Source of the DNA: Drechslerella dactyloides
Taxonomy: Eukaryota; Ascomycota; Orbiliomycetes; Orbiliales; Orbiliaceae
DNA length: 64,000 nt
NCBI GenBank assembly: GCA_020064725.1
Contig: JAGTWJ010000007.1
Location: forward strand, 2,666,001-2,730,000
Direction: 5' to 3'
Shown here: one piece after another, positions 22,883-34,512 of the stretch
Position numbering within the stretch: position 1 is the first letter of the stretch
Layout: each line of letters begins with the position of its first letter
Notes under the pieces: generated by a model
What the model saw: only the letters and a program-made list of their open reading frames with translations
Databases searched by the model: none
Told to the model about the DNA's origin: nothing
Program-made: the position numbers and the translations under genes

Positions 22883-23247
22883 TGAGGAGGACTGAGGCCC
22901 CGAGGACTTATCTATTTAGTCTCGATGGAGAGGTCTTTGGACGGTGAGCACTTAGAGCTGGGAAAATTCGTCGTAAAGCTCCAACGACAAATGTTGCGAA
23001 TGTCTCTGGCATTCATTCTAAATGTGGCACTACAGGTCATATAGCTATATCTCAAACGCTAGCGCTGTCTAAAACGATGATACTCCTGGATTTGTCCCTG
23101 TCATGCTATTATAAGTATACTAGTATTCTGGGCCTTCTGTATAAACACTTATAAGTGCCGCTTCCGTATGTAATGACAATCCCTATACCCCTGTCCAGCG
23201 AGCTGGTCCTCGCGCAGCCCCCACGCACCAATGCCATCTGGCCAGTT
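22883..23247. other. Shared 3' region of two convergent genes
   Basis: 365 bases between the Rrt8-like gene and the wall protein on the other strand. No gene or clear signal is seen. Confidence 0.4.
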
Positions 23248-23886
23248 TTAGGTATATTGCCACGCAGAAACTTGCTCTTGGGCAGGTCCACCTGCAGCAG
23301 TGAAGCCAAGGCAGTCAGCCGTATTACCACTCGGAACATCTTCGCTTTTAAGGCCTCCTTTGATATTTACAAAAACCTGGTATGGTCCGGTCTCTGGGGC
23401 TACAGGACACGCCACAAAATCTCCTTCGCCATTGGAGAAAAATAGAATATTGTTGTCGTTGGGGCTGTTCATGACTCGGAAGCATGTTGTGATCGACCCA
23501 GGAGGTATAGCAGCTGAGTGTGCCTGCGTGTATGAGAGGGCACCTTTGGGGTCGATATAGACTTGCTGCCCCCCAGGAACCGACACAGACATGGAGGCCG
23601 TATTGTCTACGAAGAACGCAGTTACATTGCCTGGCGGGCAGAATTTTGGGTCAACGGGGCAATAGCTTTCGGTTGGTTTCCCAATCCAGATCTTGAGGCC
23701 GGAAGCGTTGAGGCTGCCAAAGTGAATGGGCGATGCGGACCGGAGGGCAAGGAAGCTGAAGGGCCCTGGGCCCGGGCCGGCGTCTGATTGAGTACCTCGA
23801 GCCTCGATATCTGACTTGGCGGCGCCGGCTGGAGCAGCTGAGACAGCAGCAGCTAGACTGATAATAGTAGCAGCTTTAATAATCAT
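23248..23886 (-). CDS. Secreted protein similar to fungal IgE-binding-type proteins
   Basis: Single exon, 212 aa, starting at a real ATG (23884-23886). It has a signal peptide (MIIKAATIISLAAAVSAAPAG) and a short acidic propeptide ending in EARG. The mature part has the pattern of fungal secreted proteins annotated as IgE-binding: FLALRSASPIHFGSLNASG, then IWIGKPTESYCP, VPGGQQVYIDPKGALSYTQAHSA, a GDFVACP strand and a C-terminal SGNTADCLGF. The GGQQVYIDP...YTQAHS segment and late Cys are the family hallmarks. It probably forms a small disulfide-bonded wall or extracellular protein. The second half (GDFVACP) resembles the N-terminal PIR-like domain of the gene at 1053, so the two may be distant relatives. 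Confidence 0.75.
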   Translation of the reverse strand: MIIKAATIISLAAAVSAAPAGAAKSDIEARGTQSDAGPGPGPFSFLALRSASPIHFGSLNASGLKIWIGKPTESYCPVDPKFCPPGNVTAFFVDNTASMSVSVPGGQQVYIDPKGALSYTQAHSAAIPPGSITTCFRVMNSPNDNNILFFSNGEGDFVACPVAPETGPYQVFVNIKGGLKSEDVPSGNTADCLGFTAAGGPAQEQVSAWQYT

Positions 23887-24960
23887 TTTGATACAAAAAG
23901 AAGAATTTTCGATGAATATAAAAATAAGTATAGATAAAAGTTTATGTGCAGGTTACAAAAGTCGTCGCCTGGAAAAGCTCAAGTTAAAGATGTGTTGGCC
24001 TTCTGATATCTTTCCTTGTGAGGCTGCGACACTCGAAGCCCGAGATGCAAAGTGGCTTCGTGCCGAATATAAATGCTGTTGTACTAAAATTCAATATCGA
24101 TAGGGGGATATATATACTATTTATATATACATATGTATGATAATGGAGAGAATCCTAGGGGCTTCACGCCATATCGCACAATTTCAGATGTATAAGTAAT
24201 TATAATTGGATGAGAATTTAGCTAGCTCCGGCTATCTCATGCAGTATATCTGAACGGCCTATGGGGCTGGCGCTTGGGCGTGGAACCACGGCCCAAGAGC
24301 TTCAATTTGGCAGGATCTCCGCTTCAGGCAGCCCTCCATGGATCCAGAAAACAATTCCCATGCAGCGCTTGTCGACAATCGTCTGGAATTCTCCACCGTT
24401 TCGATGATTGGCAATATTCAAAATGCTAATGCCAATCCGTACCGTCCATCGCATTGATGCCCGGTGATATCCTGCCGCTCAATTATATATATATAACGCG
24501 TAAAAATAGGTCGTACTACGAGTGTTACAAAGGAATACTGCCTACTACATCACTGATGCACTGCTCCAGCCATAATATAATAATACTCGCGCGCGCGCAT
24601 ATGGTTGTTAGGTAAGTCCACATTGATTGCAAGAAGAGGCATGAAATGAAAATGCCACACCAACCTTCGATATTCAGCAACAACATACGTCATTGCAGCT
24701 GCAACGCTACGAATACTAATCAGGCTCAGATCAATGGAACAAACAGGTTCAAGGTATACGGTAGCCATATTCGATTTCTTAATTTTAGATACACAGACTG
24801 ATCCATCCGACGGTTGCATCACTACATGCCATGCACCCCATGCATTGCCGGCATCTGTCAAGCGTTGCGCAACGTTGCAATAGGAATTATTTTCCAGGTC
24901 CGGAAAGACGAATGTGAGGTTGATGCTCTCCCATTCTGTCACGAGAAAAAGGCCCCTGCT
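23887..24960. other. Intergenic region; contains an ATG-less open frame next to the phosphatase gene
   Basis: AT-rich to about 24540 with TA runs (24110-24130, 24484-24496) and a short CG run at about 24588. From 24550 to 24942 a minus-strand frame stays open for about 130 codons. It is in the same frame as the phosphatase gene and separated from its TAG by seven codons. It has no ATG near its start, no domain I recognise and no end signal, so I do not call it a gene. Confidence 0.4.
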
Positions 24961-26048
24961 CTACATGTTGGATTGTAATGGCGGATTCACAAGCAAATTT
25001 TCTCGGATTTGTCTCAGCTCCTGTTCGCCTATTCCGATATCCGCCAGGTATGTCGCAATGCCGCCTGCTTCTTGAACGAAACCGACAACAGCTTCAACCC
25101 AGCCCTTCTCCGCATCTGTGAATCCACTCTCTTCTGTGTACCCGAGTGGAACCATCTCTTTCAGCATCTCATCACGCACCAACTTCAACCCTTCGTTCGA
25201 AAGCATATAGTCGTAATCCATCGCCCTGACCATGTCTTCACCGTCACCAAGAACTGCCAGAAGAATTAAGACAGTCGCGAGACCTGTCCTATCCTTTCCT
25301 TGAGTGCAGTGCAATAGTGTCGGGTATTTGCTCCCATCAGAGAGGATTTCAAACGTTTGTCTGATCTCTGGCCTTAGGTATCGTAAACACTCCCTCGCAA
25401 TTCCTTTGAGGCCTAAGGGGACTATCGCATATGTTGAAATGACAATAATTATTGCCATTCGTAAGCCCAGCAAATGGTAGATCAGTAGCTGCAGTACTCT
25501 GTACCATGGCAGCTTGGCGAGCAGGGCTTTGTTGGTGTATTCATCATTGAGGTATGGTATGTGGTAGACAGTGGTGTTGGGAAAGTCAGTGAGGGAGGCA
25601 ATGCCCTTTTTCGTCGGCACGAGGCCCAGTTCAGTCTTGGTCCGTAGATCGATGACTGATCGAAGACGTGATTTTGAGACGAGGAACTGCAGATCGGCTT
25701 CAGTTGCGTGATCTGGCACCCGAAACCAGGCAAGTAAGCGCCATACAAGCAAACCATACACGGTAGACCTGCCAGAAAGTATGCAGGCATATGGAAGCTG
25801 ACGCACCTAGCCGACCGGACCTGAACAGGATGCCCTCTTTCAAGACCCTACGCATGTCCTTTTGAGCATATATCTGGCAAATAGAGTTTGTGCCCATCTC
25901 GGTGTCTGTTTAGAGCTTACTTTTTCCCCAGACATAAGTTTATCGTTTGTCCCACGTCGCGACAATTATGGACTCCTGCTAATACAAGAAGAGGTGGAGA
26001 TGTAGACTCCTGGCTGTAGCTGTCACTTAGAGATTTCTGAATCGGCAT
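24961..26048 (-). CDS. Tyrosine phosphatase, fungal/bacterial CX5R family (Y_phosphatase3-like)
   Basis: Three exons on the minus strand: 25921-26048, 25807-25847 and 24961-25712. The 41-nt middle exon was chosen because it restores the family pattern: NCRDVG...LGKK joins KVLKEGILFRSGRL and then DHATEADLQ. The result is about 306 aa. The catalytic P-loop HCTQGKDRTG is complete (Cys 192, Arg 198), preceded by SVIDLRTKTE with the conserved Asp. A hydrophobic stretch before the P-loop (MAIIIVISTYAIVPLGL) suggests membrane contact. The family includes protein-tyrosine and phosphoinositide phosphatases, so the substrate is not known. ATG 26048 is the first in its frame. The stop is followed by a further open frame (see findings). 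Confidence 0.8.
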
Positions 26049-27612
26049 ATTAGGCGAGCTGATATTTGTGATGTGCGTCGCAGTCGACGGTCGCTGGGGA
26101 ACACAGATTAGTGAGAGTTCGAGGTTCAAGCCAGACGTCAGGTATGATGATGGTTTTCTGGGGAGGTAATATAGACTTTACAAAGTGTTACAAAGTGGGG
26201 ACTCGCTAGCCACGGAATTAAACAGAAGCATCTTTGGAGAGCTCGAGTATTCTTACGTACTGTAACCAGGGTATCGCGTCGAGCTAGACGCGCGATCAAC
26301 AGCTGCTGGTACCCGATTTCTTCTTTTGGCCGCCGCCAACTCGGATCCAGGCAAAATAAAGGTTGACGAACCCGCTTGTTGAGTTACCATTTCGACTCCA
26401 GACTCGAGATCAGATTTGGGAAACCAATCAACATGAAATGGAGAAATACTATTCCCTGAAAAAGAAACAAAAAAAGAGATGATCGAATAAATAAAATAAG
26501 AGCCAGAGGCCTCAAAGGATTTGATTCCGAACAGGATCTACACAAATGAATGGTCCTACGTTTATCTCACGGAAGGATTGACCAGTGTTAACTTGGAGAC
26601 GCAATTCAATCCACAATGCAATGAGATAGCTGATCTGGACACTTGGCAGATGCATCCAAAGTCCTCCACACGAACTGTGTGGGTTTGGCCTCGAGGCCCG
26701 TACGAACTAGAACAAGCTTCCGCGATATGCTAATCATCGGTGTGCTTGAAAGGATTAACGCCACGGTTACACGTATGGGGGCTTGTATGACATTGATTCG
26801 ATATTGAGTGAAGATTCTCAATAACTTAAATGGTTGATATAAATATCCGGTGTGAAGATAGCCTGCGGTTTGCCACCGTTGACAGCAAGGTGGGATACAA
26901 AAGCAGTTTAGGAACCATGAGGCGAGGGCCAATGAGTCCGCCATGATCAAAGGACGCTCTTCCTCTTCGAAACCACAAAGGATTACATAAGCCTGACTAT
27001 GTGGAGCTGTGTGGGTTTGGCTTGCGAGACCACTGACTATGAACGCAGCGTTAATATAGTATATCAATACCGAATATTGGCTATCGCTGTATAACTGCCC
27101 ATAAGATATTCTGTTGTGGCTGCTTGGGTAGAGACTTTCCCGACTGTATCCAGCCACGGATAAAGTGGGCTATGGAAGAAGGGGTAGTCACCGTCCCCGC
27201 GTCGAGTATGTACTGCACGCGAGTCCTGCATCCCTCTTTTTTTGTTTTACATTTCTCGCGCGTGGTCTTGGTGACGCTTTGAGCACACAACCAAGAATAT
27301 TTCACACGGCTAAACCAGCTAAGGGTCACAATATTGGAAGCAAAAGCAGAGTGATCCAGAGCATGTGGTCCGCATATCACAGGTGCTTGGTGTATATGTG
27401 TCGCTGTAGGTATAAATCATTGATACACGCCCGATGGAGGCCTTACATGTTACACATAGTATACATACAGGAGCGCGGATTTGAGTATGTTACACCTGCG
27501 AATCAGACGTTGTAAACTCGTGAATGCCGGATTCGTGGCTGTCAATTAATCCGCGTTGTCGCTGCCACTGCAAACAAGATGTTCCGACGAATATTCCATC
27601 GCGTCGGCGCTG
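26049..27612. other. Intergenic region without a supported gene
   Basis: 1.56 kb. Open frames of up to 183 codons exist on the minus strand (about 26606-27157) but have no signal peptide, domain or codon pattern of a real gene. A sequence of about 20 bases at 27014-27033 recurs, with one C/T change, near 44180. Confidence 0.45.
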
Positions 27613-29087
27613 CTAGTTTAACCCATCAACACCATTCTTGAACTTGTCAAACACCTTCAGCGGGAACTGATTCGCGATTAGTTGATAGCCCGCAACATTC
27701 GGATGCAGTTGGTCTCCGCTATCGTAAAGGGGGTTCAGCTGAGTTGCATTCTTTGGGTCTCTAAGCATGGCATCAAAATCAATCACGGCATCGAACACCT
27801 TTGAATTTCGGATAAAATCGTTGATCCGGAGCCTCGTAACCTCCCTCTCTGGTGCCGAATATGGCTGCAGTGTTGGGTTGGGAGAGCCGAAGGGCGTAAT
27901 CGTAGCACCGAACAGCGGGATACCGAACGTGTGGATGCGAGTCGCAATTTGTCGGTAGGCAAGAACAAGCCGCTGATAGATCACGTCCTGCGCCTCCTTT
28001 GTGGCGGGCGCCGTTCCAATATCGTTCACGCCTTCAAATATCATAGCATACTTGACACCTGATTGGCCGAGGACGTCGCGATCGATTCTTCCCTGGGCAT
28101 TGGGTCCAAGCCCGTCGTAGAGAATCCGATTGCCCCCGGCAGCTTCGTTGATAACGCCAATCTGTCGAGTAAAGTGTTGCTTCTGCATGTTCCGAAGCAA
28201 GAGATCGGGCCACCTGCTCTATCTTGTCAGTGGACAGTGGCTTTTGAATCCGTCACCCATAAGATTATGAAAGTTTGAAGTGCCGAACCTATTGTTTGCA
28301 TCCGTTGTGCTCCCTCGTCCATCTGTGATGCTGTCTCCAACGATTGCGAACGCGCTCACGCCACCATTCACCCACCCCTCAACCGCACTTAAAAAGTACC
28401 AATGAGCTGTGCTTGCAGCGTCCGCCGGGAAGTTTGCTGCATTGGCCTGGTTTCCTGAGGTCATCCAAGATGTTGTTCGGGAACCCGGATGAGAGGTGAT
28501 CGAGAAACCAGTTTGCCCTTTCGCAAGGTATATGCTGACGGCGATATTCTGAAGCGGGGCGACCGTGAAATCGATAGGGTCGGAGACGACAAGCCCGCCA
28601 TTGGGATCAATCACGGAAGTGCTACCGCTAAAGGTCACTTGTTTGAGAGTCTTTGGCTGGATCCCAGAAACTCCGGCAGCGCCGTTGACCGGGAGCGCAA
28701 TCGATACTGCAGTGATGGGAAGATCGTTGACCCCGAAGGCATTGGAGATTCGGATACGAATCTGGTCGGCTGGCAGTGTCATGAAAAGCGTTTGGCGGAT
28801 TGTCGCATCGACAAAGACCCCTGTAGTCCCGTTCTGGGGCGCGGCCACTCGTTAAGCAAGCCTGCCAATCTCGAGATCCCAAATTGTTTTGCAGGCGCTC
28901 TTACATATGGTACTGGAGGAAGATTTGCAGGCTCTGTCAACTGCGGCATGGTACCCCAAATGTCAACCCAATGCCCATTGTGCACTCGTTTCCAGAGAGA
29001 AGGCGAGACTGGACTCCCAAGGACGCTTCCACTGGCGGCCACCAACGCTGCAATGAGCCCGATAGTTCTGGATATCGATTGCAGCAT
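27613..29087 (-). CDS. Secreted SGNH hydrolase/esterase, XynE-like
   Basis: Three exons on the minus strand: 28905-29087, 28289-28833 and 27613-28213, phases consistent; 442 aa. A signal peptide (MLQSISRTIGLIAALVAASG, cleaved near SVLG) is followed by an N-terminal beta domain (WVDIWGTMPQ, then RIRISNAFGVNDLPI) and an SGNH catalytic domain. The four SGNH blocks are present: GDSITDG (Ser 229), GGN (Asn 271), GVND (Asn 306) and DQLHP (Asp 410, His 413). This order is typical of the XynE-like group of SGNH hydrolases, found with polysaccharide-degrading enzymes; they remove acetyl or other acyl groups. The middle donor, GTTCGG, is unusual but restores the frame exactly. The real substrate cannot be told from sequence. 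Confidence 0.85.
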
Positions 29088-31789
29088 CGCAAATTTTGGG
29101 CTTGCTTTGCAATTCGTCTTGTTTGCAGGTTCCGATCTTGTCACAGGAGTAAACGGGTCGATTACCCTGGAATATGTTACCTGTGCTAAATCACAATCGA
29201 AAGGTGCCGAGTGAGTAGGTTTATATGCTGAACCGCTATCATGTCCATTGTCAACCAAACAGCCGAGAGCACAGCGCCTGAAGAATATCCATCACGATAA
29301 TCACTTAATAAAATTGGCCGAAGCATCCGTAGGACCTCGAGCAAGGCTAATACTCTCTATTTAGCCTTCGACCATCTCTTTTTAGCATCTTCCTCGCGAT
29401 TTTTTGCATTCCAGTTTTCGTCTGGCCCACCGCGACGGCAGAAGGGGAGCATGAATGGGTTTTACAAATTTTATACTCAAACGGTCTTGAACCGAAAGCG
29501 TCCAGTGTTGCTACAAGTGCTAAGGTATCGATTTTTGGATCTCAATCTGAATGTTAATGTTGTGCATTTAGGCTAAGATAACCCATAAGGCACTTTTTAA
29601 TCGTAGATCTGGGGAATACTGCAAGGCATAAAGCCGAGATTGTCCGGACGAGTGGATGCAAGTGTTGTTATTTCGTGCACGGGTACCATGATTGCATTGT
29701 TGATCCGCCATGTCGATATATTGTTAGCCTAAATCGAAAATTTACCTGGATATATAAGTATATATTAATAATATTTGGATACTGCTCGGAACTAAATTTG
29801 GCCAACCAGCGCTGCCAAAGGCTGGGAGTGGACTTCGCTTGGTCTCGCGGCTAATGAAACATTGGTTTTTCGATAAACGGCGCTGCACGCACCTAAACTA
29901 GTACTGTCTCAATCGATCTTGGTGGTTAATGAAGCCGACCATTTAGGTACCTGCTGAGAATGCAAGGTTTTGATATTAGTAGAGGAACCTCCAGCCTCTA
30001 GACCAGGCGAGGGTCACAGCGCTGCACGCGTCGGTATATATTGGGACAATCTTGCGTCCGGTATTCGCGTCGTCGTTATCGATATAGCGTTGATAAACTA
30101 ATCCGGTGCACATGATCTAATGTTCAATGCATTTTAAGTTCTACCAACCACTAAGCTTCGTGAGTACTAGATAAGTCCCTAGGCACTTTGCTGACCATGC
30201 CAATTCCTGCATAGCCAAGCTCCGTGTAAGCGATAAGCAAATGGACAAAGGCGCAATCCGCCAGGTTTACCGAACAGCGCCGTTGGCTATGCACAACGTC
30301 CGGCCCGAGAGTAGGCTTGCGCCAGCTAGCGTCGGTACATCGTTCCGGATGCATGGTGTGCCTATAAATCTGCATTAGCATTTAGGCTGAAATTCCCGGG
30401 GTCGATGTTCACTTCACTCTTGTATGATCACATGGCTGATTTCATCTCGCCTGTGGTGGGATAAGAACGCACCTTTAACTTCACGTCCTTCCTGTTGAGG
30501 CAGTCGATCAACTTCTATGGCATATTTTGTCCTCGAACCCTGATGCTCCAAAAATCCCGCTTTGAAGCCTTAATCTAGGGCTCTTTCGGCTGCCGTATCT
30601 ATCGACGGGACGTATGCACGTGTACTCTACAAGTGTATCTCAGGACTGAACTAAGAGTACCCCTGAGAAGATACGAATCATGCTCGGACCTCAGGTTCAT
30701 AGCTACATGATAGACATTGGTCCTTCACTATTCACAGGTATGTATCATTGTCTCGTACAACAGAAACTAGACGTAAGTAAGTATCTATGAGTCTCGGGTG
30801 ATATGAACGCTCAGACACGATTCACTGCCTAGTTTTGTGGCTGGCCTCAATTTTGGTATTCCAGGTTTGCGAAGTGAATCAAACCTGTGTATACTGTGCC
30901 ACTAACATCCGGAGGGGAAGTGCACGCATGTATTCGAACAGAAATATGCGATTTGATACTATAAGGCGAGCCGACTCGTTGATTGGAGTATTAGGTTCAT
31001 CCAAGTGATTTGCTAGACTCAGAGTTCTTTTTAAATTGTAAGAGCCCAGACCTACGTACATACCTCTGTCCATGGCATTCACTCAAGGTCCCGCTGGATC
31101 CGAGGCGATCCATCGGACATTACACGAAGCGAAAGCTCCATAGCTAGGGCCTCTTGTAGGTTTACTATAACGCACAAACTAGCTTACATGGTTGATTCTG
31201 AAGGCTTCTGGATTGCGAGACAAGGTTGATTCATATAGCTTGAGAGCTCAAATAATGTTAATTAACCGGGTTAGGAAGGTTTCTCAGAATCTGGTCATGC
31301 CCATAGATATATCAAAACCCGAGATTTGTTGAGATAAGAAATCGTCAATTGCAATTCTATCGTCGAATCGACATTCCTCTTACAATGGCAAGGAATATTT
31401 TCTTTGCCTTCCTTTCTTATCGCAATGGCAGTGCTCTTACAAATGAAGCCTATCCAGTTCTTAGAGCTACCTTGCGGGCCAGCTCCAGTCGTCTTTCCAG
31501 ATAGAGACCAAATTACCAATGGGCATATATATAATCACAAAAATCTTCAGATAACAGATTCAGAGATGGGAAGGTGCGTCCTGGAGGAGAACGTTGAGTT
31601 ATCTACCCTGATCTTCAAAGACTTGAGAGAGTCGGGGCTAGGAATCTGCTCTATAAGTATCCCATAATGCCATTCTTGACAAAGACGCCTTTCTGAGGAG
31701 CAACTCGACCCAATTGCCAGTCGACTTCTGTTCTTCTGTGATCGTCGTGGAATTCTGGTCTAAGAAGCACGACAGCAACGAAATCAACC
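29088..31789. other. 2.7 kb between divergent esterase and protease genes
   Basis: The two flanking genes diverge, so their promoters lie in this stretch. No gene is supported inside. Short open frames are random-looking. The part around 29540-29800 is AT-rich. Confidence 0.45.
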
Positions 31790-34020
31790 ATGGCTCCACT
31801 CATATCCGCAGTTTGGTTGGCAATTGCTGCGGCTGCCACAGTCGCGTCTTCACCTATTGCTGTAGATGCAACACCCACAGGCGAAGCGGCATGTGGAGTA
31901 ATTGCTTCCATGCAAGCGGCTTATAAGGCCTCATATGCAGCGCAGAATCCAGGTGCTACTTGTAAGTACTGTGTTTGTAGCTTTGAGTTTTAAAGTCGCA
32001 TCAACGCTGGTTGGTCTTCATGTCCTTATCGGACTGATCTTGACTAATTCATGGATTCAACGCGATGCTTCTAGTTACTCCGTTGATGACGGCTCCTGTG
32101 GCGATGGCGACAGAGTGCTTGTATTCTGTACCAATTAATCGCAAGGTAGCTTTAGAGCAATTGAGTGGCATGGAACGATATGTCCATTTTCAGAGCACAC
32201 TCGCTTTTCTAAAAAACCCCCCTAAAGAGGATAGCTTCCAGGCACCCCAAAGCCTCGACCTGATAGCGCAGATCAAAGAGCTCTCCCACCGAGTTCGCGC
32301 CAAGGAGATCACTAAGGAATACGACTTTGAGCTGCAGCTCAGATTAATTTTCGCAAACGCAAACGATGGACATCTTACCGGAGCCCTGGGAGGCGTCTTC
32401 GCCATCCAGTTTATGGCGCCTTTCGATATCGTCTCGGTTTCAAAGGATGGCGTCAGCCTTCCTGAGATATACCGGGCCACACTTGCAAATGGCCAGCTCG
32501 AGCCTGTTGGTCCAGCTATTGTTGAAATAGATGGCCTTCCGGTTGTCGATTATCTAAACAAGATCGCTTTTGGCAATGGTCTTCAGAGTCCTCATGCGCG
32601 ATACAATAGTTTGTTCCCCGGCAAGGGACTCCGCGGGGGTGTCCTGAATAACGGTTATTTTCGAAATCGAAGAAGATACCCTGGCAAAGATGGATTTTCT
32701 GTAAAGTTTGCAGATGGCACTACTGAAGACTTTCAATTCTTCGCTACGATTGCCGGGGACTTCAAAAAGGTCACAAATGCAGCATCGTTTTATGACGTAT
32801 TCGTTAAGGGAGGACAAATGCTCAAAGCTGCTCGAAATCCAAGATGCGGAGCGGACAGCGACGACAGAAAGCTCAACCGACCAGGACGCATGGGTAAAAA
32901 GCCGGATCTGTGGAAAACACCTGCAGAGTCGATACCCGTGAGCGAGCCGGAAGGCGATTTGCAGCCTGTTCTTCAGGACGCGGGCGGGATTTTCGCCGGT
33001 TTCTTCCTGAAGAGCGACACTGCCGTCATTCAACTGCTTTCATTTGCACCAGAATGCTGGTCCGATGTACCGGCTACGATCAAGACTATCGGCAGGTTCC
33101 TCGATATGTGTCGACAGAAAGGGACCAAGAAGCTCATTCTCGATATCACCAACAACGGAGGAGGGTATATCATGATGGGTTACGATTTGTTCATGCAACT
33201 GTTCCCAAAGACTTTGCCTTACAGCGGCCAGCGAAACCGGGCCAACCCGGGCGGCCTGATCGAAGCTGAGGCATTCAGCCACCTGAATTTCAAAGACCTG
33301 GAAGCATTGGCTTACAATTCCACAACATCGAGCTTGGCGTATGCTGCTACTTGGTCGAACTGGGCTTACGCTGTTACCTTAGATCAAGAGTATAAGCCAT
33401 ACAAAAGCGCCGATGACCTAGTAGGGCATGTGAAGGTCAATGATGATAGATACTCTGAAATCTGGAGATTTAACGTCACTGAACCTCTATTTGGTCTTGG
33501 AGTCCAGAATTACCTATCACAACCGTTGGAACCCGTCTTTGACCCGAAAAACATCGTTGTCCTAGGGGATAGTCGATGCTCTTCAACTTGTTCTACATTC
33601 TCAGAGTTCATGCAAACCCAAAAGAAAATCAAATCAGTAGTTGTGGGTGGTATTCCGATCTCTGGAGGCCAGCCCCTTGTCGGCGGCGTCAGAGGAACTG
33701 AGATTCTTTCATTCACGAACCTTTTGGATGCGGCTCGGGCTGTTAATGTCCTAAGCCCAACCCAGGACCCCGAAGAGCAGAGCCGCCGCAGGCGAGACCT
33801 TCCTCAGCCGCTGCCACTGCCAATCAGCGGCAACGTCAACTCGCTTGATAATGTGCGAATAGGCCAGACGACACCTCTCCAGTTTATTGAAGATCACGCA
33901 ACTTGCAGGATGTTCCACACAACGCGGACCCTGGGAAGCATTACGGCACTATGGGAAGCTGTTGATGATGCGGCATTTGGGAGTGGTAAAGGATGCGTTT
34001 CTGGGAGTCTACAAGACTAG
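31790..34020 (+). CDS. Secreted S41-type peptidase (CPAF-like, UstP-related family)
   Basis: Two exons, 31790-31961 and 32075-34020 (donor GTAAGT, acceptor TTCTAG), giving 705 aa. A signal peptide (MAPLISAVWLAIAAAATVASS) leads into a Cys-containing N-terminal region, a PDZ-like part (VGPAIVEIDGLPVVDYLN) and the tail-specific-protease core. The core shows KLILDITNNGGGYI, the usual strand before the active site, and GDSRCSSTCSTF (residues 555-566), where the nucleophile Ser lies between two cysteines, as in this fungal group. The enzyme should cleave peptides outside the cell or in the secretory path. Relatives occur in ribosomal-peptide clusters (UstP of ustiloxin), but no precursor peptide or DUF3328 protein is visible nearby, so a free-standing protease is likelier. 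A KRR-like basic run near the end (RRRRD) could be a processing site. Confidence 0.8.
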
Positions 34021-34512
34021 AAGTTTCCTCGCAGACCCCCTATTTCTCGTCAGCCGGCGAAGGCTGTTTCCGATCTGTTGGATGCAACGATTATGCGCAG
34101 GCACCAGAGAAACGTGCCCAAAAGTCGACAATATACCCAAAATATTTGATGATTTGATAGAGATACCACGCTTGTCGATTTACATGTGAGATTAGCTTGA
34201 AAGAAACTGAATTGGCTTCCATGATTCTATGAAGAAGTTCGCTTGGAAGGTTTGAGCCGAAATCATATCCAACCCCAGTACACTAGCGAATAGATCTCAT
34301 GCTTCATGGCGGAGAATACTCTAGTATCCTCCAGATTAGCGTCGATACTAAACGTTATCGATATTTATGTGTAGATATCCGACTCATTCGAATAAAGTAG
34401 TACAGTAGGTCATATATGCATAACTGATGACTATCGACTTATTTAAGTATATACATGTGCATCGACTCTGTGTTTCGATCTGAGGATACGATAGCGATGT
34501 GCTAACTGTCTT
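34021..34512. other. Shared 3' region of the S41 protease and AA9 genes
   Basis: The two genes converge here. No gene is seen; the right half is AT-rich. Confidence 0.4.

Noticed and set aside
26606..27157. 183-codon minus-strand frame
   Set aside because: No ATG in a good context, no domain, odd amino-acid mix; it fits a chance frame.
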